The position numbers and the translations under genes are program-made. 64,000 nt of DNA from Endomychus coccineus (taxonomy: Eukaryota; Arthropoda; Insecta; Coleoptera; Endomychidae): assembly GCA_958510875.1 (NCBI GenBank), contig OY294069.1, forward strand, positions 6,395,205-6,459,204, in the 5' to 3' direction. Below the pieces are notes generated by a model, which was given only the letters and a program-made list of their open reading frames with translations, was not told where the DNA came from and made no database searches. Shown here one piece after another: positions 26,601 through 41,600 of the stretch. Positions within the stretch are counted from its first letter, which is position 1, and every line of letters begins with the position of its first letter.

Positions 26601-29600
26601 GGATCATTTCAATGTTTACGGACGGTTTCGTTTAACTTCTTTTGGAAAGAATTCGAATAAGGGAATGTTACTTCAACGAAAACATTTATTTACCATTTGT
26701 ATTTCTACGAAATTACCAGCCGGCTGTTCAATCCTCATGAACACTTATTCTTTGAAGTATTTATTCAACGTGTTTAGTGAAGAAGTAAAATTCTTAGGAC
26801 ACATCGTCACCCCAAACGGAGTTTCACTTAATCCTGATAAAATTAAAGCAATAATTATTAAGGAAATTGAATCATATTCAGGGTTTGTAGACTGTTATAG
26901 GAAGGTAATTACACATTTTGAAAAACAGTCACAAATCATTTCCAAATATCTGAAGGAAGGAATGAATATGAAATATAATCAGAATTTACAGCTTCATTTG
27001 AAACATGTAAAAACACTAATAACCACTCACCCTATACTGCAAAATCCATATTTTAATAAATCTTTCAATATCAACTACAGATGCTTCATATTCCGCCCTG
27101 GGAGCCGTACTTTCTGAAAGTACAATTGGACAAGAGAAGCCAATTTGTCATGCCTCACGAACCTTGAATGGAACGGAACAAAAATATAAGCAATAGAAAG
27201 AGAATAATTTGGGAAACTAAATATGTTAGACCTTACCATTAAGAGATTATATGAGACATCGTGATCAAGGGTTTAATCTTGACTTCGTATAATTCCTTTC
27301 ATTGCTGTTCGGTAGTCTGGCTGTAGCAAGACTTTGCCATTATAATGTAACCTTTAGCAAATGATTGTGCGTCGTTTCTAGAATGATTTTGTACACGATG
27401 GCTCCTAGTTTCGATCTATTCAGTTTCGGTCAAGTGGTTATAAAAAAAACCGACTAACAGAATGTTCGTCCAGTAAAATGTAAGCTTTCTCGTTCCGCAG
27501 ATGAACTGAAGAGAGCAAAACATTATTAGCTTTCAATGTTATTGATCGATCGACTAGAGAAACCTTACCTAAGTTGAATTGGATTGATTACTCTGTGCTA
27601 TCATGAATGTAACGTTGACTTACACCTTTATTTCAATGATTTTCACTGTTTATGTGACAGAAAAATATTAAAATAACACATAAAATATAGAGTTGTAAAA
27701 CACATATGTTGTCGGTACTAATAAACTTTCAATGTGAAGCAAAACATTGTGCTTACAGAAGAAGGGTGAGGAGAGTTAGTGACCCACGGATCAGTTAATT
27801 ACCAATTTGAAGTTGTGGCTAGCCATGTCGAGAGTCTCATGAGGCTCCCATATTATAATCAGAAATTCTTCTTGTTGATGAGGTGACGTTATGGTTGTGC
27901 AACGATAGAAGTAAACCTCTAGTTGTGTGATTATAGTTTGTGCTGTATAGCTTGTTGAAGGTATTGTACTATTATAGAGCAATTTATCATGGAAACCACC
28001 AGATTTAATAAACGCCAGAGGTTGCGTTATTATGAAAGAGATTTGTTCCTATGAGATCATAATACAAACAAAATATTTGCATGGTCCTATGCAAATGCGC
28101 TTGTATTAATCAAGGGTTTTAAACAATTATGAGATACGTTCCACGTAGCAATATACAAAATGTTGACCTACCATGAAACTGTTTCAATTCTAATTGTGTA
28201 ATAATATCTAATAATTCCTTAACGGAGAACCGTAATTAAATTCAACGTAATACCAAATGCAACGAACTATTGGAAAACTCTGCTATCTTTGAGAAAATAT
28301 TACACAGGTCTAGTTTGAAGCTACCAATAATGCACTAAATATAGAGATCGCTCTTAACCTGGAATACAATACAATACAATAACTTTATTTCGTACGCACA
28401 TATACGTAAGATGGAACTCGTCACATTGTAATATCAAAAATATAAATCGATTTTGTGATATGATACAGTTATAGTTTTTATTCATACAAAAACATGCAAC
28501 AAGTTCCACTTTGGATCCACAAAGAAGGATACTCCTAATACTGTTGCCATCGATAGCCATATTGCCTGAAATTGTTTTTCGTCACCGCATAATTAGGCAC
28601 ATTCTGCTTGACTCATTGCACTATTATTAAAGTGATGGACAACGCAGTCAACATGAAGCTCATCCAATACCCAGAGAGCTCCAAAATCGTCTGAATGACC
28701 GGCGATATGGCTTTCGTCAGCAGAGATCCATAGGAGACCTGCTTGCCTACGTAACACATGTATGGCAGACATTTATTCAAATTATGGGGAATCTCTAGAG
28801 GTAGTATTGAATATCCCCAAAGGTGTTGACCGGGACTCGCACCAAAACCTTCTTAGACAACTTACGCATTATGGTTTGCCACTTCAATTGTATCGCTTAC
28901 TATCGAGCTTTCCATGGTTAGTTATTGGCCGCTAAGCGAATGAATATTATTTAATTCAAAAGGCTACTAACAAAAATGAAACAACTTGGCAGATTAGGCG
29001 AAATTGTACAAGAAATAATACCAAACCTAAAAACATTTTTCAAGCACAAAATTTTCAAATATATTATGAATCCGAAAAAGAAACGCTGAATATAAAAAAC
29101 AACTTTTCTATTAACAACGGAAAAAGCAGTACAATTGATGTACAGTTCAATAATATAAAGGCTTCAATTTATCCTTCCAACTCACTATACCTATATTGAA
29201 CCAATGAAACTGAAATCAAAGAAGTAATTGATAATCTGAAATATACAATAATGCCCTTGACAATTACAAAATTCTTATCAAATTCATAGAAAATTTTAAA
29301 CTTCACTTACTAGCCCCGCTAAAACATATAATTAACGTCTCTTTTTCAAACCGAATTTTTCCAGAATGTCTAAAAGATACGATAATTTCACCTATGTTAA
29401 AAAAGATGATTCCCCTGTTCTGAACAACTATTAAAGTTGATTCCCCTTCTGAATAATATAGCAAAAATAATAGAAAAAATTGTTCACAACAGAATATCGA
29501 ATTTCATGATACAACATGATATATTCAACCCTAATCAGAACGCTTATATCAGCAACATAGTAAACTCTCTAAATGACAAACATAAAGTAGGAGTGTTATT

Positions 29601-32600
29601 TCTTGATCTATCCAAAGCTTTCGACTCTGTAACTCATGACAGACTTCATAACAAACTATTCTGTCAGGTCAGACGTAATGCTTATAACGTAATTAAATCG
29701 TGTGGATGGCAGGCGATATGCCTTTCGTCAGCAAAGATCAACAAGGGACCTGCTTGTCTATGTAACACATGTATGGTGTAAATCTTTTGAAATTATGGGA
29801 ATTCTCTAGCTATAGCATTGAACATCTCCAAAGCTGTTGACAGAGTCTGGTACCAAAGCCTTTTTGGGAAACTTCCGTCATACGGTTTGCCGCCTCAACT
29901 TTATTGCTCACTATCGAGTTTTCTCTCAGATAGATCACTTCATGTGTTGGTTCACTGATGTATCCTCCGATAAAATGGCTATGAACGCTGGTGTTCTACA
30001 GGGGTTTGTCTTGGCACCAACTTTATTCCTGCTCTATATCAACCATCTGTTGGAAGTGACCATCTGTCCCGACCACAGCTTTGTAGAAGATGATAAACTT
30101 CATTCCGCTTCCACATCTACCACATCCAACAAGGCCTGAAGAGTGAAACAGAGACAGGTTGTTGCAATTAATGGAGATCTGGCAAATGATTTTGAAATGG
30201 GGATCTGATAATCTAGTTGAGTTTAATGCAACCAAACCTCAAGCTTACCTCTTCTCCAGGAAGGCGGAACCCACAATCCCTAATATGATGATGTCCGATT
30301 CAACCATTCCTATGAAATCTTCCATATTCTTCTCATAGGATCTCCTCATAATCTACAAAGCACAAATTCGGTTTCAGATGATGGTACAACTTTTACGGTT
30401 TTGAAGTAATCAGGAAAAATACGTAACTCAATTGAACGATTAACTATATCAGCTAAAGGTTGAGTAATGGGCAGGACTTTTCTCTTCAACAATTTAGTAG
30501 ATATACAGTCATTTCGAACAGAATTTGTATTTTGCAAAGAATTTGTAATGAGCTTCAAATCAACAGGATAAAAATAAAAAGTTTTATTCATAGGAGAACA
30601 TTTTGTACTTTCTGTACAGGTAGTTTGGCTGAAATGGGTTTCTGGTGCATTTCTGAAATAGAATGCAAAGACATTAGCTACTTGGATTGGTGCCTCCACA
30701 ATTTTTTCCCAGATTTAAGAATTAATTTTTGTTCCCTGTTTTATTTCTTACCATAGTTCATCTCAATTTCTATTTCGAATTTACAGCGACTTCATTTGAA
30801 ATGTTTGCGAAATGCAATTTTTTAGTTTTATCTATTAGTGTTTACTTTTCTCTTTTCTGAATAAATCAGCCTAGAATATTCATTATTTAAAACTTTCAGA
30901 CGTTTGTTCATAGAAACAACCTCACTTGAAATCGAAGACTTTGAATTATTGTTATTTCCATTTGCAACACCATTTCCATAGACCATTCAATATTTGATAC
31001 GAAATCAGAATATATTTCATTGATATAATTTGAAGTATTTATATTAGCAACAAATTTTACAGTCTTCATGCATGCCCTCAAAGCATCATAATTAAAACTT
31101 CTAATACTCACTGTTCCTTCAAATTCTTTGTTTCAAAGAGCGCTTTTATTGAAAAATTCGAGCTAGATAGTAGAAATGCAAGCACATTCTACTACTTCGA
31201 AACTTAATCTCATCAAGTATGCAGTTCGAGAATGCCAAGTAAGCTCCTCCGTACTAAGACAAGGCAAATGAAATTCAATGCTCTCGGGAAGCCAATAACG
31301 AATAAAACAAAGTGATAGCTATTGTGAAGTTAATCATATTCCCAGCTTATGTATTTCTGTGAATGGCATGAAATTGACGATTGAATAATGCTATCCGAGG
31401 GCTCAGTCGGAAGCATTACCGATTTTCACATATTTACATAGATCACAATGAATTATATAGAATCTAGAACTCTGGTAAGTACTATGCTTTAAAACTAGTT
31501 TTTCGTAACAAATAAATTGAAATTTAAATAAATATGAGGATTCTTTTCAAAGCAACCATTATGTTATGGAAGCAGCCAATACTCATTTCTGAAATTCACC
31601 ATGTTGCAAACGATTATTCAATGGACTTACTACCGTTAATTAATTTTTGTCTATTTTCCACATATTTTCTGTACGATGGAAAGTTTTACGAGCAGTCCTC
31701 GGGAGCTGCTCCCCACTTTCTCCGGTCATAGCTAATATCTTCATGGAAGCTTTTGAGCAAGATGCTATTGACTCATCTGTTCTCAAACCAAAATGTTGGT
31801 TTAGATTTGTCGATGACACTTTCGTTATTTGGCAACATGGTCGCGAAAATCTTGTTCCATTCCTCAATCATTCAAATTCATTACAACCCAATATCCTTTT
31901 CACCATGGAAGATAAATCGAAAGTTTAATTCCGGTTCCTAGATGTATAAGTTAGTCGACAAACTGACGGTGCTTTCTGTCTATCAAAAACCCACCCACAC
32001 CGATATATACCTGGATGTATTTTCCCACCACCACACTGCCCAAAAGCAATCTGTCATAAACTCTTTGGTCCACATAGCTGTCAACTTATCTCAACCCGAA
32101 TCCTCAAAATCAGAATTAAAACATCTTTCATCTTTTCTTCGGAAGTTGGAGAATAAAACTCAAATTTTACACAAAACTTTTAACATTTAATTTAAAAATG
32201 CTGATAAATTGTTTCACCACACTGTGGCATTATCAAAGCGAGGAGTTATCAACTAAAGCTAAATCTAAAAGTATGTCCTTAAATATCAGGGATCAGAATG
32301 TGGTACAAATTGAGGGATGGGGGTGGATAATGGTGGGAGTGTGTTTACAAAATTGTTAACAAGCGGTGAATTATATGTGTCGATTTGATCATTTAATATT
32401 ACATTATTATTGTTTTTTGAGTGTTTCAATATTTCTATGGATTCTAATATATTAAGTTTATGTCCTTTTTCCTGAATATGTAGAATATCAGGATTAAGAG
32501 TGAAATTGTGGTTATGTTCTAACAGGTGATTTGCGTAATTAGAGTCTCCTTTTTTGCGCCTGTAACTTCTCAAATGTTCATTAAACCTTACGCTGAAACT

Positions 32601-35600
32601 GCGTCCAGTTTGTCCTATGTACAAAGCACTACAGTCATCTTTTTTAGATTTCGAGTTATTAATATACGAGCATAGGTTATTTTTTGTTTTAAAGGCGACG
32701 TTTTTATTCTGTTTTTTAAGGAATTGAGATATTTTTAGTAAATTCCTTAAAAAACAGAATAAAAACGTCGCCTTTAAAACAAAAAAGAACCTATGCTCGT
32801 ATATTAATAACTCGAAATCTAAAAATCATTTTGCATATTTCCCGTGTGTACTTTGATGATTTTATAATCCTTTATCTTTTCTATTTATTTACCACCACTC
32901 ACGAATTAGCGGACAAAATGTATCTCTCATCGGGGAAAAATAAGATAATGCGTTTTCTGATGAATCGAGTAGACACTAATATATCTCTCAATTATTAGAT
33001 ACAAATGTAATTTATTATTCACTTGCTTTATATCATGAGAACAATACAATGATACAACTGAATCGATTTGGAGACATTAATGTACACAGTACGTACTTTC
33101 ATCAAAGTATCATAGTTTCTATGGAAATGTTTCCATTCAAACAAGGAAATTACCTAAGGATGCTAAACTTGCAACTTAAAAGGGGATGTAGGAGTTGATT
33201 TGTTTTGTCATTAAAAGTTGAAAATAACATCGACAGAAGCAGAATAGGGCTTCAGATGCCGTAGGTCAAGGGGGTAATGATGTAAAAAGATTATAGAAAG
33301 TTCAAAATATAAAGTCATTATAGAAACTTCTTTGAAGGATTGTTATAATTTGTTTCTGCGTAGATAACTATTTGGCTTTATTCAAATAGCGAATGGAGCG
33401 ATACAACTTATAAACGATGCAATGAAATGATCCGCGTTTATCAGTATTTCAATTATTCGACTGAAAAAACTAGAGGGTGGAGCATTATATAGAAGAGAGT
33501 AAAATACAAGGCAGATTGATGCTTCCCTAAAAATCTGCTTTTCGAGAAGCTTGTTGATACAAAACGGTGGATGCGCTGGGCAATCAACACCGCTCGAGCG
33601 TTTTATATTGAAGCTCATTTTTGTCGTCAATAGTTTGTTTTGGTGATGCAGTTTCAGAGCATGAGATTGTGAAAAGTGAAGTGCCTCAGGGCTCAGTCTT
33701 AGGATACCTACTTTTTATAGTTTATTTAAATGACTTATATTACTACTTGCTACCCGAATAAGTAAGTCTTTTGCCGATGACAGCTCGATAATCTGTGGCG
33801 ATGGGAACCTTACTAATCTGATCACCAAAATTGGCAATACCCGGTCGATGGCGGAGGATTGGTTCACTCCAAACAATCCAAAATTTAATATGGACAAGAA
33901 TCAAAAACTTTTGGGTATAATACTTGACGATCGACTAGCCTGGCGCCAGCATTTAGCCGAATTGAGGAGTAAATTATCATCTACTATCTTTGTTATAAGG
34001 TGGATGAGATCTGTCGTCGGGTTGGAGACGCTGTTAACGGTATATTATTCATTGTACCATTCCCAATGGTGTGTGGGGGGATTCGTCGGGTGCTATTCAG
34101 GTGTTTTGATTACAGTAGAAGACTGTCCTTTTGATAGTAAACCCTGGATATCTGGCCACATTTTGTGAGTCTACGAATTATACCCTTACCAACACTGATC
34201 ATTTTCCGTAAACTTGGAGTTTCGTGGGAGCAGGTCAGAGTATAGTTTGCACTCGTGTTTTCATGAGTATAGTACGAGAACATCGAATTTGGTGAGATCT
34301 ACTCATTACAAGTTGGATATATCTGTTAGGAGTTCTTTAAACATTTCTCTATATAATGCGCTTCCTGAGACTGTCAGGAATTTCACATCCGCAAAATTTA
34401 AACATAGATTGAGATCTTACTTGCAGCTTGAGGCATTTTACTCGGTTCGGGAATACACACGGGCTCTATCATCGCGCTGATAGTGATATTAGAATTTTAA
34501 CTGCTGAATAGTTATTATTGACTGTGATGTATGTTGTGTTTTTACCTTTAACATTGACTGTGATGGATGTTGTGTTTTTACCTTTTACTGTATTTCTGAT
34601 TTGGTTGTCTTGTATTTTTTATTGCTCGTAGCGTCGTATCGTAGCATTCGCAACTTATGTATGACTTGCTACAATTGTTATGTAATATAACAAAATGTTG
34701 TCAAATAAACATCTATCTATCTATCTATGGAGTTAGATATTTTTGATGAGGAAAAAGTGAATGGATTCCATGTAGACGATATCAAAAATAAGAACATCCT
34801 GTACAATATTCACAAATCAGGGTATTATCGTATCTATGGATTAAAATTCCACGGTCATTTCATTTTCTTATTTCTTCAATTAATCTGACTGATTGTGAAA
34901 GTTCCCAGTATAATTATGCTGGCTTTTATGCGATAGAACGAATCCTCAATGAGAGCCAGCTTGAATAATAAGCCGATTCAAAGCTCTGCACTATTGTCAT
35001 ATCATAATGGGATATAGTGAAAATAAAGGCCGTGAGCCAGTACAAAGATCTTACTAAGCTCTTTCTGATCTGTTGCAGGAATTGAAGAATTACTACTCAT
35101 GATTTTAAACTGTATTTTAGCGAATGATTAATTACAGTTAAATCCTTTCTCTGCCACTTCAAATGAATTCATTTTTTCAAGTTCTAGTTATCTATCTGTC
35201 ATTAATTAAGTAAAACAGTTTTGGTACATTGCTGTATCAATTATTATATTATATGGTTCACTTATTTCAACTCGAATTCGATATTCTGATGAAAATTTTC
35301 CTGGACAATAGGTTTTAATTGTTTGATTCCATGAGCGTTCATAGGAACATATCTACTCGTAGAGGTATCCACTTATTTGAAATCTGTGTTCCCTTTTTCC
35401 TAGTTCGGGTCTCAAAACTGTATAACATATAACATATAAACATTATAACATATAAAATACTATTGTGATTTATGTTATTGTGATTTTCCACAGACAATAG
35501 TTTGTAGTTGTCGACTAATTTTACTTGTACCAATTATTAAAAGAGATTTAAGATGCTCATCAGTTAACTTAGATCTGTAAACAATCTTTATGCACTTCAT

Positions 35601-38600
35601 TTTGGAGAATGTCTTCTCACACAAGTAAGTAGTACCAAAAACAGAAAATAGTCCACGAAAGATTAAAATGCTATTGATTGTGAGAATCAAAGTACAATAT
35701 GCTACAATTAGTTGAAAGAACTCACACTTGGTAACACCAATATACAATTTGTCTAATTATACAATGGATTCCTAACTATTCTAGTAATTTCTTTTCTGGG
35801 CCTTACCAATTTTTTTAATCATACCTCACTCTTCATAGCAATGTAACTTATTCACCTATGATTTGATAAATGTTTCTACAGAAAACGCTGCCAAAACAGT
35901 GCAAAATAGATCAAAAATGCTCAAAATCTTCTTCCATGGAATTGGACCTCCGCGACAGTCTAGTTGAACTTCAGGTGTTTGATTTAATTGAAATTCGTTA
36001 TTAACCCGTGATGGAATTCTCTAAAAATATTTCTCCAAAACACGATTTAATCGCGATTGATGACAATATTTTATGACGCTATTTCATCTTATTCTCTATT
36101 ATATATAAATTCTCGGGAAATAGGTCACCAACACATACGCTTATTATTTTCGTATTTACGTACGTCAGAAGACGTATCAAAAAAAATCACTATCTAAAAC
36201 CGGATTTCTAAAGTTATGGAAATAAAACCACTAATTTACACTAAATGTACAACGAATATTTTTATTATCCACTTACATATTGCTTATATGTATATGTTTC
36301 AACACACAGTGACATCATCTGAGGTAAGTTTAAAACATTCAGGATTTAATTGGTGTAAATTAGTGGTCCTTTATTCATAACTTTATTAGTTAAAAATAAA
36401 TTTACACATTCTTAATGCTGAAACTATTCAATATGAGGATTTCTCAAAACTAATTATATCACGCACAAAGCTTCCTTATCGCACTATTTTCAACTAAAAC
36501 TGTTTTACAATTTCGATTACTGGTGTTCGTTTCGACGACGTCGGCATTTTTAATTGACATTGATGCGATAAGAACGCTTAGTGTTTGATAGAATTAGTTT
36601 TAAGGAATCCCGTTTTCGACATTGATACGTCTTCGGATGATGGTAGTGAGACCGAAACGTACGTAAATACGTAAATAATAAGCATACGGGTTAGTATGAC
36701 CTGTTTTCCGAGAATTTTCATATCTGGGTCAAGAATCAATATAAACATCTCATTATCTTGAGAAATTGAATTCTTCCGAATTTTAGGAACATTTCAATTC
36801 CCTATTAATTATTTTTCAAGCATGAATCATATTTCCAGTTTGTTTTATTCGATATCCTTATATTTTCAGTCTGCAAGCGGAGAAGCAAAGCCTCTACAAA
36901 GTACCACATCGAATGGTGGTGTACCTAATCCTAATTCCAGTCAGAACGTCCTGAAAGCAAGGCGAGGCGTAATCAAGATGCTCATTATAGTAGTATGCGC
37001 CTTCGCTTTATGTCATTTACCGTTCCACGCCAGAAAAATGTGGCAATACTGGTCACCTCATTACCGTGGAGGCACGGATTTCAGTGCGATGCTGACTCCG
37101 TTAACATTTTTAGCGGCTTACTTCAACTCGGGAGTAAATCCCTTGTTATACGCGTTCCTGTCCAAAAATTTCAGAAGGTAAGTGTACTCCAACACAAATG
37201 CTGCAAGTATACATACAATGAAATTCTCGAGAGTTCACTGACTATTTACAACAATTATTGAATCATTAAAACGCATGCCTCTTGAAATCAATATGTTCCA
37301 TTCACAAACTACTGAATGTCTGCATCATACGAGTAGTTTTACTTATAGTCGAGGCAATAAAAACACAAATTTCCGAAAATCTCGAACATTTTTCAGGCAA
37401 GATGGATTGAGATGCGGTTTTCGGTATTCGATTCTGCAAGAGGGGTAGAAAAAATGTAGGAACTTTGCTATTGGGGCCAATTTGCATTTGTGCATAAAGA
37501 AAATGCATTTTTTGAGACTACTTTCAGAAGTTAACTGCTGAATTTTAGCTAAAATTAATTTTCTTACTCGGGGTTTTTCGTGGTCGCTGAATGCGAATAT
37601 GATTTTTAAAAATGTCTTCAATGAACCTGGTGCACAGGACACCCTGATGCACGACGACATCTCAGGAACAGTGCTCCAGTTGCATCCGAAATGTATAGAA
37701 AATACTTACTGGGAGGTTTTCGAGTAGGTTGAACACGAATATGTCATTTAAAAATGACCTCCGTGTACCTGGAGGTCAGGACGTGACGAGGCACTATGTC
37801 CTATTTCATTCATTTTTTTAATTCTTTCTTTTTAACCTGATATGCCTTTCAATTTGTTATTAAGGGATTTTTGAGGTCAAATATCGCCATTTTAGAAATG
37901 ACGCTTTAGCAAATTTCTGAATACCCAGAGGAAAAGAATTTTAGCTAAAATTCAGCAGTTAATAAAACTTCTAAAACCAAGAATCAAAGACTCTGTCTAG
38001 ACAGCGGTGAGTGGAAGGATGTGTCATCAGGGCTGGGACCAGCAAAGTTTTCGGTACCGACAAGAATATGTCGGGTCTCATCCTCGCTGACAGCCTCGCA
38101 CACTTCTATTTGCGGAAGTTGATGTTCAGCGCGGAACATTTCGGAGTGTGCTAGGACTGAGGTGTCTAGGTGAATTGTACGTGTTGACTCGTACACTCCT
38201 TTCCAGAGCTGCTCGACCTCCTCCACAGTCGAGGGGGCAACAATTGTGGGTAGTGGAGACTGAAAAAGCCGCAGAAAGAGACACAATAGATCTATATCTT
38301 CCACATAATACAATACAGTAATTTCTAATAGAAGCGGCAACACTGCACTTCCAAAAAGAAGAGACATCATTCTTACTTATAAGTGAGCAAAGTTTCAGAA
38401 CTCTGTTTTCATTAGTTCTCGGAGATTCCATCCCTAAACCAATATTATTTGAGAGTCTCTGTCAGCGGAACCTTGTACTTCCAACGATTATTGATGAATA
38501 TCAGCCTGCTGAAGTATTCAATTGAAGATGTAAAATTATGTCGTTCATTCAAACAAATTGGTTGAACTTGATGACTGCAGTTCTTACGGATATTGGAATA

Positions 38601-41600
38601 TCAAACTTTCGCTCAAGACCACCGATACTCCAGTATTTGAATTTGTTTTCACTTCCGCAGGTAATTCGTTACTCATTTCACTAAGTTCGTTTCGAGAAGC
38701 CAATTGGAAACAACTGAATAAGAGGTTAGCATCGGAAGATAAATCACGTCATCAGCTTTCTCCATTGTCAATAGAGTTTTAATGTTGACCAATTAAGAAG
38801 CTGATGAGTTTGATCCCTAGTGACCAGCATGAACTCAACGGATAGAAATGCGACAAATGGAAACCCTCGTCCTGTCGATAAAAAAAGTGCAGGTGCAGAA
38901 TTCAACATCGATCATTGCAAACAAACACGATCTAAGAATGGGAATAATCGTTCCTCAGAGCGTTATTTTTTCACAGTAGTTTCAAGGTTAATTACACTGC
39001 ATACAGGTAGAAGTATTCATGATTCCATACAATTAGCTTTTATTCAATTTGTACAGATTAAGCTTTAATGGTTTCATTCATTCATCATAATCAATATGGT
39101 AACCAGGCAAATGACATGTTGTGGAAGCCAAAGCCTCAACAGTCAGGAATCATAAGACTACTAACAGGCAACAAAGGCATTTCTGAGTGGTAGAGGGGTC
39201 ATTACAACAACTCCCGGAGCTGCGATCCCAGAGTGCCTGGCAAAAGGAAGCACAGTATTTCAATCGGGCATAACAGCAATACATCAATGTATTGTATAGA
39301 TAGATAGATAGATAGATAGATAGATTTTTATTTGTTCCTAGATTACAAAGTAATATTGACCCAATGGGTATAGAACACGTCAAAATTATAATTAATTGAA
39401 TTAATAACTAAGTCTACTGAGTGGTGTTCCAAAATTTAATTGATGCTTTCAGAGTATAATTTCATCTAGAAAATACTCCTCCATACTGTAATATGCTTTT
39501 TTCAACAAATATGAGCTTAATTTCTTTTTAAATAATTTTATTGGTAGATTACGGTAGATTACCGGGATTTTATTAAAGATTTTGATCACCATATAAGTCA
39601 CATTCTTTTGTAAATATGACCATTTGAATCTGACAGGTAAGTAATTGTCTCTCTGTCTTGTATCATATTCATGCAACTGCTCGACTCTATCTATTATATC
39701 TTTATTATTCATAACAAAGAGGATGGATTCTATAATGTATAAACCATATAATGTGTGTATATTCTCAGATCAGAATAAGTTCTTACAACTCTGCAAATAA
39801 GGCAAGTTGAATATGAATCTAATGCATTTTTTTTGCAAGATAAAAATTCTTATGGCTTCTGAAGAGCCTCCCCAAAATGATAAGCCATACCTTACCCTGC
39901 TCTGCACAAATGCATGATAGGCAGTAAGAGCTGCTGCTTTATTAATATGTATAGATATTACTCTTAGTGCATATGTATATTGGGCAATGGTTTTTGATAA
40001 TTTATCAATATGAGTGGTCCAATCTAATCGCGAATCGATATTTATCCCTAGGAATGACACTGAATCTTGAGATTCTATATTTTGGGTTTCTCCATCAATA
40101 TTCACTTTCTCTGTATATTCTTTTAGAAAGCTAAATTTAATTATTTGTGTTTTATTTACATTTAACATAAGATCATTTGATTCGAACCAGGAATTTAAGT
40201 CATCTAAAGATTTTTTGACTTTATCTTTGAGGCCTATCAATTCCTCGTCCGCTAGAACGTGTGATGTGTCATCTGCAAATTGACAAATATCCTCTTAAAT
40301 GGCTGCTGGCAGGTCATTTGTGTATAATATATATAGCAGGGGACCTAAAATAGAGCCTTGTGGGACGCCTTGCGTAATTGTAAGTTTATTTGATCTGTAT
40401 TGTTCACTTGTATTTGAATTTTCCGCTACATATTGCTGGCGATTTGTAAGATAAGATGATATAAGTGACAAAGCTACACCTCTAATGCCATATGTTTCCA
40501 GTTTTTGCAGTAGTATACTGTGATTTACATGATCGAATGCTTTTGTTAAGTCCAGACACATTAATATTGTGTTCTTATTTGAATTCAGCGAATTGATTAT
40601 CTTAACTAACGTCTGATATGTAGCTCTGATAGTAGTTCTTCCTCTACGGAATCCATTTTGACTTTCTGTTAATATATCAAATTTTTCTAAATATTTTATA
40701 TACCTGTTGTAAATGACTTTTTCGAAACATTTACTAATGTTTGATAACAATGCTATTGGACGGTAATTTCCAACATCATTTTTATCACCTTTTTTAAATA
40801 TTGGTCTGATCTGTGTTATTTTTAAGTTTTCCGGATAAATGCCATTTTTTAACATTACATTCATAATGTGACATAAGGGTGCGCTTAATTGTAACGCATC
40901 ATGTTTAATTACTACAATAGGGATACCGTCATCTCCTACAGATTGAGATTTTTTTAAGGAATGTATTATGTTATAAATTTCACTTTCCGTTGATGGGGTC
41001 AAATAAATCGATTTAGAGTTTCTTTTGCAGAAACTCAAATTTGTTTTTGTATTAGATATTTTAGATTTTGTGAAATACTCATTTGCTTTGTTAAGGATTT
41101 CATTACCATTTGTTGAAAGATTATCTTGATCAATTAAAGTAGTTTTAGGTTTATGTGTGATGTATAATTTTTTACTACTGTCCATATCGCTTTGCCTTTG
41201 TTATGGCTATTAGAGATGTAATTAGTATTATAAATTGATTTAGACTTATTTATTGTATTTCGCAAAATTTTGCAATATGTCTGATAATATTCTGGTGTTA
41301 TTTCTTTTCAAATTTTTTTTTTTACACAGATCTCTTTTTCTTTTACTTGATATTCGTATCCCTTGTGTTACCCAGCTTTTACAGGTCTTATTTTTTATAG
41401 TTTTTTCTTCAAATATTAATTGGAAATATTGGTTAAATATGTTATAGAAAAAATTGTATGCCTCATTTGGGTTTTCTATTGAGTATAGATTATTCCAATT
41501 TGTATTTGGTAATAATTCATTGAAACTATCTAATTTTGAGGGACTGTAAACTCTTTTGCGTATCTTTTCTGATCTTTCAATATTATTTGAAATTTGACTA

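Noticed and set aside
32286..32624. Homing endonuclease gene
   Set aside because: The GIY-YIG domain matches Penelope-type retroelement wording and Penelope RT lies next to it.
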